Shown: piece after piece, positions 26,003-39,600 of the stretch | Layout: each line of letters starts with the position of its first letter | Numbering within the stretch: position 1 is the stretch's first letter | Origin: Camarhynchus parvulus | Lineage: Eukaryota > Chordata > Aves > Passeriformes > Thraupidae | Length of the DNA stretch: 64,000 nt | Assembly: GCF_901933205.1 (NCBI RefSeq) | Contig: NC_044571.1 | Span: forward strand, 59,333,994-59,397,993 | Reading direction: 5' to 3' | Notes under the pieces: generated by a model | Told to the model about the DNA's origin: nothing | Databases searched by the model: none | What the model saw: the letters and a program-made list of their open reading frames with translations, nothing else | Made by a program: the position numbers and the translations under genes

Positions 26003-27046
26003 GAAACACTCACTAGTAGCAATGCTATCACATTTTAATCCAATAAATATGATATGCATCTATCACAGTATTACTGCCCTGGTACTTTGGGTTTGTGGGC
26101 TGGCACCTTCCATGGGGGTAGATCCCATGGAACACAGGCTGACACTGTTGTGGGTTTCTAATGCTTCCAGATGCATAATGACCTAAATATTTACGCATGG
26201 AGAAATTGCATCAGATTATAAGGTAGCTTATTCCTATGCCCAAAGGAAGGAGGACTTTAGGCATAGACAAATTTGTACCATTGTGTTATTTAAAAACTTA
26301 ATCACAAATTCAGGCAATACACTTCTGATATTTTTTAAGACAACTGCTTGCCATCTACAAACCTGCATTTTCAGAGATTTCAATAGAAAATAATCTCAGA
26401 GAAGAAATGTGGATGACACCTGGAAAGCAGCTATCAGTTCTTAATTTCCAATTTAAAGGCGGGGTTCTGTGATATTTTAGAGCACACTGTGAAAGCAGAG
26501 CACAATGAATTTGAGAAAATACAGTCTACTTTTATACTGTGCTCATCTTCTGAACTTTAGTTGAATTGTTGGAAAGGAAAGGTGATAGTAAACAAAGTAC
26601 ATATTAAAAGGCTACTGTACTGTACAAAAGTTGAGAGGGAAGGTATCCTGGCCATCTGTGTTTAACTGGAATCCTTCAGATAGTAAATGTCATCTTTCAA
26701 AATATACAATGGAGTATTTCCCAAGTCTATGGTAGCAGAAGTCCAGAAATGATTCCTTGGTAGCAGAAGGGCTAGAGAGGTGTCTGAAATTAAATGGATT
26801 CACAATCAAGCACCAGGCAGCTTGAACCTCGTCCATTTTGTCCTTCCAACTGTGCCTCCAGTGTTTCCTACTGAAGGCAGATTTGGCAAAGATGCTGCCT
26901 TTGCCAGCAGTACCGCAACATCCCACACAGCTACAAACCCCTGAGCTTGTACAGCCTTGCACAAACTCTTCTTGGATCACCTCTAAGGTATTCCTAGGTC
27001 ACATCCCAGCAATGGCAAACCTATAGGCCAATTTACTTTTCCTCAC

Positions 27047-27083
27047 TCTTCCTTCCTTCCTTTCTTCCTTCCTTCCTTCCTTG
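27047..27083. repeat. (CCTT)n microsatellite
   Basis: About nine units of ccttc-type tetranucleotide with one interruption (ttt). Confidence 0.95.
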
Positions 27084-30000
27084 TTTGCCTCTGCTGAGAA
27101 GTACTGCTTCTCAATATTTCTGAGAATTGTTTAAAATCTGGGTATGTTCTCCTTTCTACTGACAAGCAAGCTGTCGAGGAAAAGAATTTCAAAAATCCAG
27201 GTAGTAGATACAGCTCTGACACAGGGTAATCTCTGATTCACTCTCAGCCAGAAACTACAGGCTCCAACTTCTCCCTAGCACTTCTTTACCAATCCCACCC
27301 ACATTTTTCCTTCCCATCCTCTCCTTGCACTGGATCTGATCCATGTGGTACCTGTTAAACCTTCCACTGATCCATTTAAATGCCTTACTGTGGCAGAAAG
27401 CTGACTGGGGAGGATGGGGAATACTGGCTGCTCTTGAACTAGATCAGACTGTGATGAGCACTGCCAGCCAAAGACATCAGACCTCCCTCTGTGGCAGTAA
27501 TAACTACTACTTTGGGACTGCACTCAGGTAAATTTTTCACCCTAAGATTCACATGATTGCACAACAGTCACAAAAAAAAAGATACATTACTTGGGAATGC
27601 TACAGGCAGAGGGAAGGGACAGAGATACTGCTTAACCCATGGCTTTCTGACCTGAGCTACCTCTTATTCTGTCCTCTCTCTGCACACTCTTTGTCTGTTT
27701 GTTTCAGAAAGTGCACTGAAAGTTATTTAACATCCTATAAATACCCCTGCCAGTAGGTGTGACAGAAGTCATGCTTGTAAACCCACAGCTCAAAGGCAAG
27801 TCACGCAAAGAAACGAAAATAGAGACAGGACAAATTTATACCCCACACTACTACTCTCAGTGAGCTTTAGACCCCACAAAAATAATGAAACAAAAAGAGT
27901 TAACCATAATCTGCAAATATTTTCAAAATACAATGCAATGTTACCAGGTTTTCCCAGGAGAAAAATGAAAAATTGTCATGCGTCACCTAATGCTATTGGT
28001 AAGCACTCTCAGACAGACAGTTAAAGCTTTGGCATCCTAAAATCCAACTCACTTATAATTTGCTAATTGCCAGTTCTTCATTTAGAGTCACTAAACTGAT
28101 CCACAAAAAGGCCAACTTTCCTTAAATCTTTGAATGCCATCTGCAGAAACTGTTCCAGCACACGCCCTACAAGGCAACTAATCAGATGGAAATGGACAGA
28201 GGAATGCATTTTATACCAACAAAGAGCTAACTCTATCTGGATTTACTTTTTTTTTAAATCTAGATCTTACTGTTTGAAAAGGCACAACCTGTATCTGAAA
28301 CAAGGCAGAAAATAGTATAATTCTAATAAGGCCCAAGTTCAGCTTTGCCTTGTAAAGGCAGCACTATTTTATATACAGAACACCTCACTACAACATACTT
28401 GCAACAAACAAAGTCAAAATGAACTCATTTTTCTTACTGAATTACTGAATATCCCAAGAGAACCAACAAGGGCATAGCAATATCATGTGTTTATTCCAAA
28501 TTCTCACACAGTATGTGTATCAACCCTGAAAATTCCTTTCAAATCTGTACAATCCTGACTGCAGTAAGATTATGCTAGATCCTTAACTTTACAAATGAAA
28601 TGATCATTTATTGGTAGAGCTGGTTTGAAAGACAACTATTAGGTTGCCAATCTCTCTACAGATTTGCACTCAAAGGTTTTAAGCAAACACAGATTTCCCA
28701 CTATTGTGCAAGAAAGACACAAAGGTAAGGTGGTACAAGACACGAAGGAAAATTTATAAATACTGATAAAATTCAAAAACATATGAATGGAAGAAAAGTC
28801 TAGACTTTCCAAGGATAAGAACCATTCTTTCCAGAAAGTCAGTTTTGAGCACTGAAATAGAACAGCACACCCAACATAATCCCACAAGCTTCAGATCCCC
28901 CACTATTATACTCCTTCAGAGCTATGCTGCATTAACAGGATGGTTGTATTTGCTCTGGAATCCTTGCAAGGATAGTTTTTGAAGAATACCAGCTTAATCT
29001 GAAACCATTAGAGATGTTACTACACCAGTAAAGGTAAACTTGGCCTTTGCTCTTTTCCTTTCTTATACACACAAACACAAAATCCAGAACTATTTGTAAA
29101 TATGTTGTTCCGTAGTTTTTCTTTTTGATGTCTGAATGTTGTAATCCCTGATACAAGAAATAAAAAAATCAGGGATGTGAATGAATAGAAATATATACTA
29201 AGTGACACTATGTTGCAAATACATCCAGAAGGAACATAAAACAGAGGACTAGGCAAATTTTATATAGTCCAACAGGGGTTTCTCAACTGGGACACTTTGT
29301 AGTTGGCTAAGAAGTCCTCATTAAAAAGTTGTAACTGTATTTTTTTCCTCTGCTCATTCTGTAAGTCACTCATTACGTTTCGGGGTGTTGCAACACATTC
29401 ATGAATAATAAATACATACTAGGAAGAAGAAAAAAAACCAAAACAGTGTTCACAGTGGATTTTTTAATGTCTGTATTTATCAGTATAAAAATCAAGAATG
29501 AAGTTGAGATTTTCAGAAGTTTCTATGCAAGGAATGCTATTAATCATAGACAAAGTATTTGGTACACCCAGACACCAGTGCACAGACACATGCCAAAATT
29601 ACAGCACAGCGGTGTCAGTATTGCTGTTATTGTTTGGCCTCTTTACAGGGTGGGAGCAGAGGGGGAGGGAATCATAATGTTCCCCATTAAACTCTCTCCT
29701 GAGGAAGAACAGCTAGGCACCGCCCTTAGCTAGACAGTTCTGGACCCAAAGCTGCACTTCTGCAGCTGCCTTTTTTTTTTTAATTAATTTTCTTTTAAAG
29801 ACCAGAGAGTTAGGTTTCAGAGGCTGCGCAGTCCCAGAATGGCATCCGCACTACAGGAAATTACTGCTGATGTCTTAAAGAAGTACCAGGGAATTATTTA
29901 CCCACATTTGTGTTTCAGACAATAACAAAAAAGAGCACCCAACAGATGCACGTGTCAGGGTGGTTACTGCAAGTTTTTTTACTGCTCCTGTCAGATGAAA

Positions 30001-32409
30001 AAATGTTTACTTCTATTCCGATCTCTTTTATCCTTTCAATCCCACTACCTTATGCAGGCCACACTGGCTACTTCAACACTTGTACTGACTCCCTGTATGG
30101 ATGCAGACCAACTTCACGGAATTAAAGGAAATCCAGATAAACATCATTTTTAGAAAAATGTTGAGCTAGAGTTCCACGAATATTTTAGATGCTTACAAGA
30201 ATGCAAAAGGGTATATCTGCACTGCTCAGGATGTGAACACAAAGGAAAGGAAAGTGTGTTTATTACTGCTCTTCCAGCTGCTCTAATTAATGGAGAAAGA
30301 TAAAAGTGGTAACTTGGAGAGGCAGGACATAGAAAATAAATTATGAAAAAAGTAAGCTCATGTGAATGAATCAATTTTCCATTGCAACTCACTCAGGCTG
30401 AGACCTGGCTATTAAAGAACAGTTAGCTAGAAACACAACCTGGTTACTTGCTTGTTCAGGAAATAATATTTTTAGTAGCAGGCTTACCTATCCAAATACA
30501 TGCTACATTAACCAATTGGTGAATACATAAATCATGGAGAAGAGAGGGAAAAAAAAATAAAAACTGCAGGACACAAAAAGGAGGGGTATTGAGAAGCTCA
30601 GTGCTGCTGGAAAGGGAAACTGGCTGCTGGAAGGCCAACATTTTTATCTCTCAGCTACATTTCAAGTCACAAAAACAACAATTTCCATCTTTGTGCTCAT
30701 CTTCAGCCAGGCAAGCAGTCCTACCAGCAAATCCTGTAGGACTGAGATCCTGTGCATCAGTCCAAGAAACCAAACCATTATCTCTGCTATTGTCACTTGC
30801 CCATAAAAACAAGGTACAGCAGTCAGACATATCCTAAACAGGCACGGAGGTTCAGCTCCAGAGAGAATTGCTGCTACTATGATGTGCTTTCCAAAAGCCT
30901 CCCAGGAATCATCTTTCTTGGTTCTGTGGTCTAGGGAGCCCTGAAACCAAACTGGAAAGCAGAGGCTAAGAGAACAAGAAGACATTATGGCAGGCACAGT
31001 TTCCCACATGTGATTTTCCTCCTGCTATCTACTGACAGAGGTCATTCTGTTATTAATGGAAGCAGTTCAATATTCTCCCCAAATAACCTGTCATAAAGGC
31101 TTAATATTCTCAATGCTACATTCAAAGTACTATATATAATTCATAGTTATTATTTCAGTCTAATTTCGTCTCTTTAGCATTTCAATATATATATGTTTAA
31201 ACTTATAATCCATTTTGTCCTGCATTTATTGAAGGTCCATCAGCCTTTAAGATACGTATGCTCTGAAAAACACCCCACTAGAATTGAGTGACTTCAACTC
31301 CCCCCACCATCAAGGAACAGGAGTTCACATTCTAGCACAGTAGCCTCAATTCAGAGTGTTTCATCTACTGCTTCTCTGTAACTAATTTTATTTCTTGAAC
31401 TTTTCCTTTTAATGCTCCCCATTTTTAGCAAGACTTATTAGAAATGTTTTCCAGCTTTGCATAACAGACAAAAATATACCACTTGTGACTGAGAGCACAG
31501 ACATCTTCCTGTGTGAGTAATTGAAGAGTAACATCAAACTAATTTAATTTTAATATTCAGAATAACAATAATTAAAACAACCTTTTTTATGACAGTAGTC
31601 AATGATCTTACTGAGGAAGGAGAAAGAGTAAAGAAAATTACTTTTTTGGGGTTTTTTCATTAATTGCTCTGATCCTCAGGCCTGTTGGTTTTATGATATG
31701 ATCCCTTGCTGCTTTGCATAAGCTAGCAGCAGCTTACTTCCTGCTACTCTGTTTCATGAGAAAATGAGCTCCCCTACCCTAAACAAGCACCCTTTAATTC
31801 TTTTATTGCTAATCCTTACTTGCATGCAGCAGGCTGCTGCTTCCCCAGAAGATCCTAAACAATCTGTCTCAGGGTTGTGATTCCAGGTGATTCTAACAGT
31901 GTTAGGGGCATTATTTCTACTTAATTTTCTGAAAATATACAAATTTTCCTTAATATACTGAAACGTACTAACTTGCCCCTTTCTACTCAAGTATATGACA
32001 TTATCCAGTGAACGTTTTCAAAGCTACCCAAATATATTATTTGTGCACCATTCCAGCAAAAGTCAGATTTGGAGGTACAGGATTTATTAAACAAAATTAT
32101 ACAACACATTAGAAAATTCACCACACAGGAAAAATGCTACCTGCATCATCAGAAAATGCAGATGTGCATTTTTGTGGTGAAATGGCAACTGGAGATCATA
32201 TAGAGAGAAAACAGAGGAGAGAGCACCCTGCTTTGGGTACAAATCAGGTACAGTGCCCAGGGAGCAGCTGATGCTTGTAGGCAGAAAGGAGCAGGCTGAA
32301 GACCTGACCTGAGGATCTGCAGGTCAGAGCTAATGCAGCAAAAAGCTGGTAATCTACACAGACAAAGCAAAACAATGGAATAGGGGAAATGTTGTGTAAT
32401 CATTTAGTA

Positions 32410-32829
32410 GTTGTGTTGGCCCGCTCTTAGTTTAAAATCATTGCCTCTTGTCACTATCTGACATACGAAGTCCCTATCCCTCCTTCCTGTAAGTCACGAT
32501 AAGGTCTCCTTGGAGCCTTCTCTTTCCCAGGCTCGCCCAGCCTGACTTTGCAGGAGAGGTGCTCCAGCCATCTGATCATCTTCATGGTCCTCCTCTGGAG
32601 CTGCTTCAACAGGTTCCTGTTTTGTTTTTTGCTGAGGATGCCAGAGCTGGATGCAGCACTCCAGCTGGGATCTCCAGAGGGGGAGAATCACCTCCTCACC
32701 CTGCTGGCCATGCTGAATTTGCTGCAGCCCAGGATGTGATCAACCTTCCAGGCTGCAAGTGCACACTTGTTGGCTCATGTCCAGCTCTTCGTCCATCAAG
32801 AACCCCCAAGTCCTTCTCCACAGGGCTAC
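32410..32829 (-). mobile_element. CR1 LINE fragment, internal
   Basis: Recognisable reverse-complement CR1 from tagtttaaaatcattgcctc through gataaggtctccttggagcc, ggagaggtgctccagccatc, gatgcagcactccagctggg and cccaagtccttctccacagg. The 3' tail is missing on the left. It stops at the left edge of the LTR-like element. Confidence 0.92.
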
Positions 32830-33447
32830 TGACATTTTGTTTTGCTACGTGTTGCAGTGTGATGCAATTTTACGTTTTAGCTATCCCAGTCCTTTCCCAG
32901 GTGTGGCAATACCTTTTCCCTTCCCCTCCCCTTGCCCCCTTGCTAAGTGCTGTCCGTCAATCTTAACATTCCAGCAAGGGCGTCGTCTGGTTGGTGAAGT
33001 TCAAAAGATGCTTCTCAGCCCTGGGGTCATTGGCCCAGCCAAATGTCACTTGTCCCCTGAGACTCCCCCCTCCCACCTGGTTGGTGCCATACCCGCCCTC
33101 TCCCTCCCCCTCCCCCAGAGCTTAAAAGGACACTGAGACCATGCGGTCAGGATTCTGTTGGAGCTGTTACCAAGATTCAGAGATCTGTGATCCTGGAATA
33201 AACTCTGGATTAAACCCTCTGCAGAATCCGTCTCCTTTTCACCTTCACCTCGTCAAAAGCTTCTCCATCAGAGGTAAAACCTGAGTTCCTGCATGTCTGG
33301 ACTTGTTCCAAGTGCCAGCTACAACATCCAGCCAGCCAAAGGTGTCTCTGAGGTGAAACCACCACAGCTGCCGCCTCTGGTCAAGCAGCAAGGGTCAGAC
33401 AAGCCCAGACACGTTCCGTCCAGTAATATGGGGATCATATTCCAATA
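32830..33447 (+). mobile_element. LTR-like element, probable solo LTR of an endogenous retrovirus
   Basis: About 618 bases, beginning TGACATTTTG, with a C/T-rich segment, a TATA-like cttaaaagg (33121-33129) and a polyadenylation signal AATAAA (33197-33202) about 70 bases further, followed by a pyrimidine-rich segment as in an R-U5 boundary. GCTAC occurs immediately outside both ends (32825-32829 and 33448-33452) and may be a 5-bp target duplication. No internal retroviral coding region is next to it, so it would be a solo LTR. The right end reads ATA and not the canonical CA, so the exact end is tentative. Confidence 0.6.
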
Positions 33448-33474
33448 GCTACAAAGCTCCTACCTGCCATCAAT

Positions 33475-33640
33475 ATCACAGAATCATAGAGTAGTTTGAG
33501 TTGGAAGGGACCTTCAAAGATCATCTAGCCCATCCTATTCACCATGGATAGGGACTTCTTGCACTAGATCAGGTTGCTCAAAGCCCCACCCAACCTGACA
33601 TTGGACACCTGTTCATCCACACCATCTCTCTGACTCTGAG
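33475..33640 (-). mobile_element. CR1 LINE 3' tail fragment
   Basis: Starts tcacagaatcatagagtag and continues gagttggaagggaccttcaa, agatcatctagcccatcc and atcaggttgctcaaagccc, a reverse-complement CR1 3' end. It lies about 25 bases right of the LTR-like element and could be part of the same composite insertion block. Confidence 0.9.
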
Positions 33641-36600
33641 CAGAGCAGAAATATACTTCAGCTAGCTATGCAAGCAAAGCCCCCAAAAGATATCTCATTG
33701 TCATCCGTTTATTTTCACTTTTATTAAACGCCAGAAGTGCAAAGAGTTGAAATCCTCTGGAGAAAAAAAGAACAAATATCAGTACTGTGATAAAACAGAG
33801 CTGGTGGCAGGCTGCTAATTCATTTACCTTTTTTCTCCACCTCCTTGACGGGGCCTTACTGCCTCACTTTCCCCATTACTTTCCCCTCAGGTCTGATCAC
33901 TGGCACCAATTCCAAGCTAACAACCACACCTGATTCCCCACAGAACCACCTGGGGCTTTCTGTACCTCCCTCCTCCTTTGTAAAGCACAGCAAAGTAAGT
34001 CCAGACTGCCTAAAAGGAATTGGAAGACCTTCAATTTGAACTCTTGGTCATATCCAACTGGAGAAGCTCTGGTGCTTCACTGATGGCTACCATTCACTTA
34101 GAAAATCTGATCATTAATTAGGTGAAAAAACTGCTTGTCCATGCTTCATGCTCTTAATCTCCTCAAAACTACATCACACTATGTTCAGGATACAAGGGGA
34201 AAGACATTTAAGCTGTAATTACAGGTAACTGGTCTTCAATGTTACTTGGTAGCAGCATTCAGATTTGAGTCCATTTTTCTCACATTTAGCAAAAGGTAAC
34301 ACTTTGTTCTTAAAAAGGAAACAAAAAAATCCTTCAGTAAACAAATATCCACACATTAAGCTGGATGAGAGGGATGTAAATTTCTCACTACAGGTAATCA
34401 ATTAAACTCAACATTCTTCTGTAAACCCTAATCTAGCTCCCAGTTATTCAATAGGAGTTTAAATTACCACAACTTTACCAGTGGGACTAGTCAATTTCTT
34501 CTGTGTCTCATTTCCCTGGCTCATGTTCTTCCAGTTAGAAGGAGAAAGCCAGTTTGGATTGCCTTTTTCTACTTCTTTCCCTTTCTAATTTGTTTTACCT
34601 TATTTTCTTTCATTCCAGCTCTATTCCCTATTCTTCAGGCATATAAATGAACATTCAAATACATTTTGTAATAAAGATAGGAAAATTTGATTGTGGTGGC
34701 TCTCCAGAGCAAAAGCATGGAGACATCTGCTTTTAAGCCACCCAAGCTCTGATCATGTTCCAGTCAGAATCCACATACAATCGTAATTTCCTCCCTGCTT
34801 ATCTGGAGATGGTAAGTAATATATTTCTGGCACATGAAACAAGTAATCTCAAAAAAGGGACTCCTCCCCAGAACAGTGAAAAAAGAAACCAAAAAAGCCC
34901 TTTGGAATTTTTATTTTTACTTGTCTCCACTTCAGTAACAAACTGAAAGCCATGATTTGAAAATGCAACTAGGTAAGAAAGTGGGAGCGCACAAACAACA
35001 AAGTGCCAGTGACAGCATTCATAATGCCACCCTCGCATCCTCCAGTTTCTTTAACACAGTATCCAAATTCCATGGTTTCCCTAATACTTCCCATTTAGGA
35101 TAGGTTGCTCTGCTAAAAAGCAGTCATCCTGCAAAGATGATCACAGTGCTATGCAAAAGAACCACAATTATGCATTTTCTCCCTTAAATGACACCTGCAA
35201 AAATACTTCTGCCTATTGAAACACCTATAGCAAGACTACTGCTCAGTCTGATAATGACATATACAGAATAGAAACTTTTATCTGAACATACATGTTCCAA
35301 CTTCAAAAAAAGATGGGAGAGTTGATAGGGTTATCCACCACATCATACACCAGAAACTCCAACAAACAACACAGTGTCTAATTACACTTAATGCTGCTAC
35401 ATGTCTTGATGTCAATCTGAAACAAGGAAAGTGTGAATCCAGGAGACCTAAACGCTTAAAGAATTTTTTAAAAGTAATATTCTTGATAGGTGTTGAGGCA
35501 AAGACATGAGATCTGAAACCTAGTCTGAATCTCAAAGTATGTGAAGAACACAGTATTTTGCAGTAATTCTCCACAGGAAAGGCATTCTCTCTAAAAATAC
35601 CTTTTTGTTTTCCTTCAAGAAAACATGAAATTAGTAGTTTTCTTTAACTAATGTGTATAGATTTGGGAAAAGAAGAAAAACCCCGCCTACCTAGTAAACA
35701 ATGAAGGCTTGTACAGTAACAGTCTCATGTATGGCTTGACCTTTTAGCTGCTAGTCACACACAATGATAAAACAGAGACTACAAACCCCCACTTCTGATT
35801 CAGCTTTTATTTCAGAGGGACAAAACACAACATCTACAAAGGTTAACATAATGGTTTTCTTGCAGAAAACACAGGAAGACCTTTTACGCCAACAACATCC
35901 TGAAAACATGCTGCCCTGAAAATCTGTTCTGTCTGACCTCTGCTTTAGACTGCCCCAAAATGTACCTCCAGAGGCAAAGCAAGCAGCTACATCAGATTTT
36001 AGGTCATGCATTTGCAATAATTCACCTCAAATGAGGTACACAATGATGCACTCATCCCCTCCCCTCCCAAAAGTGTCCAATAATGATAGGTGTATACTGG
36101 TACTCTTAATCTTAAGGACATGAAAACAATTTAACATAATAGACAGATTCTGGAAAAAAAATCACAAACAGTCATTTGCAAAGAATATAAAAGTGTATTT
36201 CTGCTTCTCACAAGCATGGCTGTGGTATACTTATGATCAGAAACCAGTTTGTTCATTAATTAAAATATTTTACCTGTAATGGTTGCCAAGTTTTGCTACA
36301 TGATAATATTAACATTTGAAAACTGAATTTGAAAAATTCTTAGTAATTTTTTTTTAAATCCTTCAGACCAAATCTGTTAACACACAAAATTAGGTCAACT
36401 AAGAAAACCTGAGAAAGATCCCTAGAGATTTGTTTTGGATAGCTTAAGATGAAGGTTTCACTTGAAAAGGCGTCCAGTGAAAGACAGCTGCACAGAGCAC
36501 ATGAAAATCCAAATACACAAGAAAAGAGCTCAGCTCCACCTCAGTGGAAGTAAGCAGGTGCTAGGGGATCTATTCTCTGCACAAAACTACATGTGGGTAT

Positions 36601-39600
36601 AATTCCCCTCTAGCAGAGGAAAACATTAAATGCTGGCACAGGTCTGACAGCAGAAGGTTGGAGAAAGGTTTACAGTGCTAGATTCTGTGGATACATCTCA
36701 TTTCCAATATCTCCACTAACACACCACTGATTTCCTTAACCCTTTCCCCCAGCAGTTTCTCAGCACAGTTACCAGAAACTGCCTCAGCTTTGCCACCTAG
36801 GCTCCCCAGTCCATTCTGAGTGAAATAAATCTACTGTTTTAACCAGGCAAGTTAAGCAAAATAGTTTTGGCAGAAACAGAAGGGTTCCTGTTTTCAGCTG
36901 GCAGGTCAGGGGCAGTAAACGCATGCAGAAGATGAGTGACCAGCTGCCAGGGGTGGGGGGATGACTGATGCAAAAGAGAAGCAGACATCACAGCTATGGA
37001 CTGTGCTCTAGAGATTCATTGTTCCTTGGACAACACATTATTATCACAACATAACTGGATGTTGGATTCAACAACGACAAAGTTGGATCAGTCAGTGTTC
37101 CTATGGCAGTACATGAACACGAAGCACTGTCACCACCCTTTTTCTGACCAGTCTTGCTGTCCTCCTACCCACAATACCACTTCTCTTGTCATTTATCTTA
37201 AAAAATACCAAATCCCATGGCACAGGATGGCATAACTTTGTCACCCCTTCAGTAAACACACCACCAGTAAACTGGTGACGAAGTCCACCCTCAGCTTCCC
37301 TTAAAACAAACATATTTGCTGTAATTCTCTCGATCAACAGTGGACCTTAAAAACAACAGACCTTTCAATTTCTCCTAGACCTTTCCCTTCTAACAGAATG
37401 AAAGAACAGAGAACAGATACCAGAATGCTGTTCAATACCCCCTTGCCTGGAAAAGGTCTGCAGCAAGTTGCAGAACCCTACAGCTTTTCCACTGCTCCAC
37501 CACCAGCTCATGCCCCCTCTCCAAAGAGCCCAAACACACCCCAGAATCATCCAATGCAGGCTGACGTGCAAGCTGCTGAAATGGCACAGCAGCAGATGCT
37601 GAACAGAAGCTGCAGCAGCAGATATGGTGTGAGAAACCTTCTGCCAGGGCTTGGAGAGTGCTTGGCTTTCTACCTGAACCTATGACATGCAAATGAGTCA
37701 TAGAACAGGGTCAAGCAAGCTGAAACATCTCATTAAATTTTGTTGATGCCTGTATTGCCAGTAACTCCAGACAATGCAACTGCTTAATGTCACTATTGTA
37801 CTCATGGAGGGAAAAAACCAGGATATCCACTGCATAGAGTGAACAAGTGGGTGTTTGTACTAGATTTTAACAAGAAAAAATAATTCTGTACACATAAACA
37901 AATAAAAGGAAGTTAAATTCTGGAGAGTGGGCAAAATTACATCTTCACTGGCCACAGGTGTGCTGGGTTAGGCACCAAATGGGAAGTTTGCACAACAGGT
38001 ACAGAGTAATGCATTCCCTAAAAACACCTAACTCTTGACTATTCTGATTATAGTGACACTTGGCTGTGGTGAGGTGGAAATCAAACCTGACAGATAACAC
38101 AGTCCTACTACTATTCCTAGTATTTGTTAATTCAGGGTGCATAATTATCCTACACACATAAGTTCGTGCTGTTAAACATACAAACAGTCAGCTATATAGC
38201 TCAATTACTTAACAGTATTATGTTAAAATTTGATATGCCTCTGAGATAGACATTTAACAATTCTGACAATTTTAATCTCAGCCTCAAACATTGTTTTGCC
38301 TCACAACCAGGAAGGGAATGAAACTCACTAAATATTACAAACACATTAAGATGTCACAAAGTGGCAAACTACAACCCACGACTGCACTTTAAAAACAGAC
38401 ACAATGTGGCAACATTCATTATCATCTTATATTAACACAAGTTTTATCCAAGTACTGAAACACCAAAATTGAATGCCAAATTAATTGTTCTCTGATTCTG
38501 CCATTTTCTGAGAAGAAATTTATTAAATAGCCTAACTAGAGCTCTTTAAAATCGAAAGCATCCAACCTAATTTGTACTTTTGTTTGGCTCCTGCATGTCC
38601 TAGAAATCAATAGTACATTATTATTAACTCAAATGAACATAGCAACAGGCAGATGGGCCAAACCCTAGAAGGCTGTACTGTCACTAGTTTCCCAAACATG
38701 AACATCTCAATAGAGCAGAGGAGGAAAGCGTATTTGAAAATCATGTTTGAGAGGAGTGCTTAAGTATTTCCAAGTTAGTGGAAACACTCATATATACATG
38801 CTTTCAAGTCTAAAGATAGTGATTTACAAGAACTTCATCTCTTCAAGTTTCAGTTGTTCTCAACAAGAAAACTTCCAGTAAACTCATCCTATATAGAAAA
38901 TGTTTTATTAACTTAAAACTTTCACAGGATATCTTAAAGTGTGAATGAAAAAGCCAAACCAAAACAACTGTAAAAGATTGAACATCAGATTTTTGATACC
39001 ATATACACTACAGCACATGCAATAAAATACATTTTTTACAGAAAGAAATATTTCAACTCTATAGAGTATATTTGTTCTAGTTCAGCTGCAGAAGGAAAAA
39101 AAGGTGTCTGTTTGTTATATCAAAAAGAATGGACTATGGAATTATAAAGCACCATCTCGCAGCCATCTAGGCTCAGGTTCAATTCCCAGGCTAAATTAAA
39201 CTTTCAGTTTTATTGTGAAGCTGCCTGAAAAGGAGCATTGCAGGTAATGCTTCAACTTGATTCAGGCAGTCAGTCATGTTTCAGGTTACAAAACGATTTC
39301 ACCGACATACCCTCTGTTGTTTTAGTGACTGCCAGGGGTGCTCTGCTGCCAGGCCATGTGCACATTGCCTGCCCCCGTCTGCTTGCAGCAGATGTGGCTA
39401 CAGGAGAGGAATGCCCGAAGGACAGAGAGATGGCTAAGGGAAGAGCAGCGAGCAGCTGACTTCTGAACACTGAGCAATGTCCTTGCCTATCTAAAAGCAG
39501 AAAAAACCTTTTTAATCCCTATATATATATAGGGAATATAACTGACAGCATCCTGAACAAAGAAAGATGATACACCAACCTGGGAATAGGAGGGGACTGT

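Noticed and set aside
32494..33136. Several frames of 65-135 codons around 32.5-33.1 kb
   Set aside because: They are readings through the CR1 fragment and the LTR-like element, not host genes.
37396..37685. Pro/Gln-rich 95-codon plus frame with short CAG runs
   Set aside because: An overlapping minus frame is equally long and there is no splice context or family resemblance. Treated as chance.
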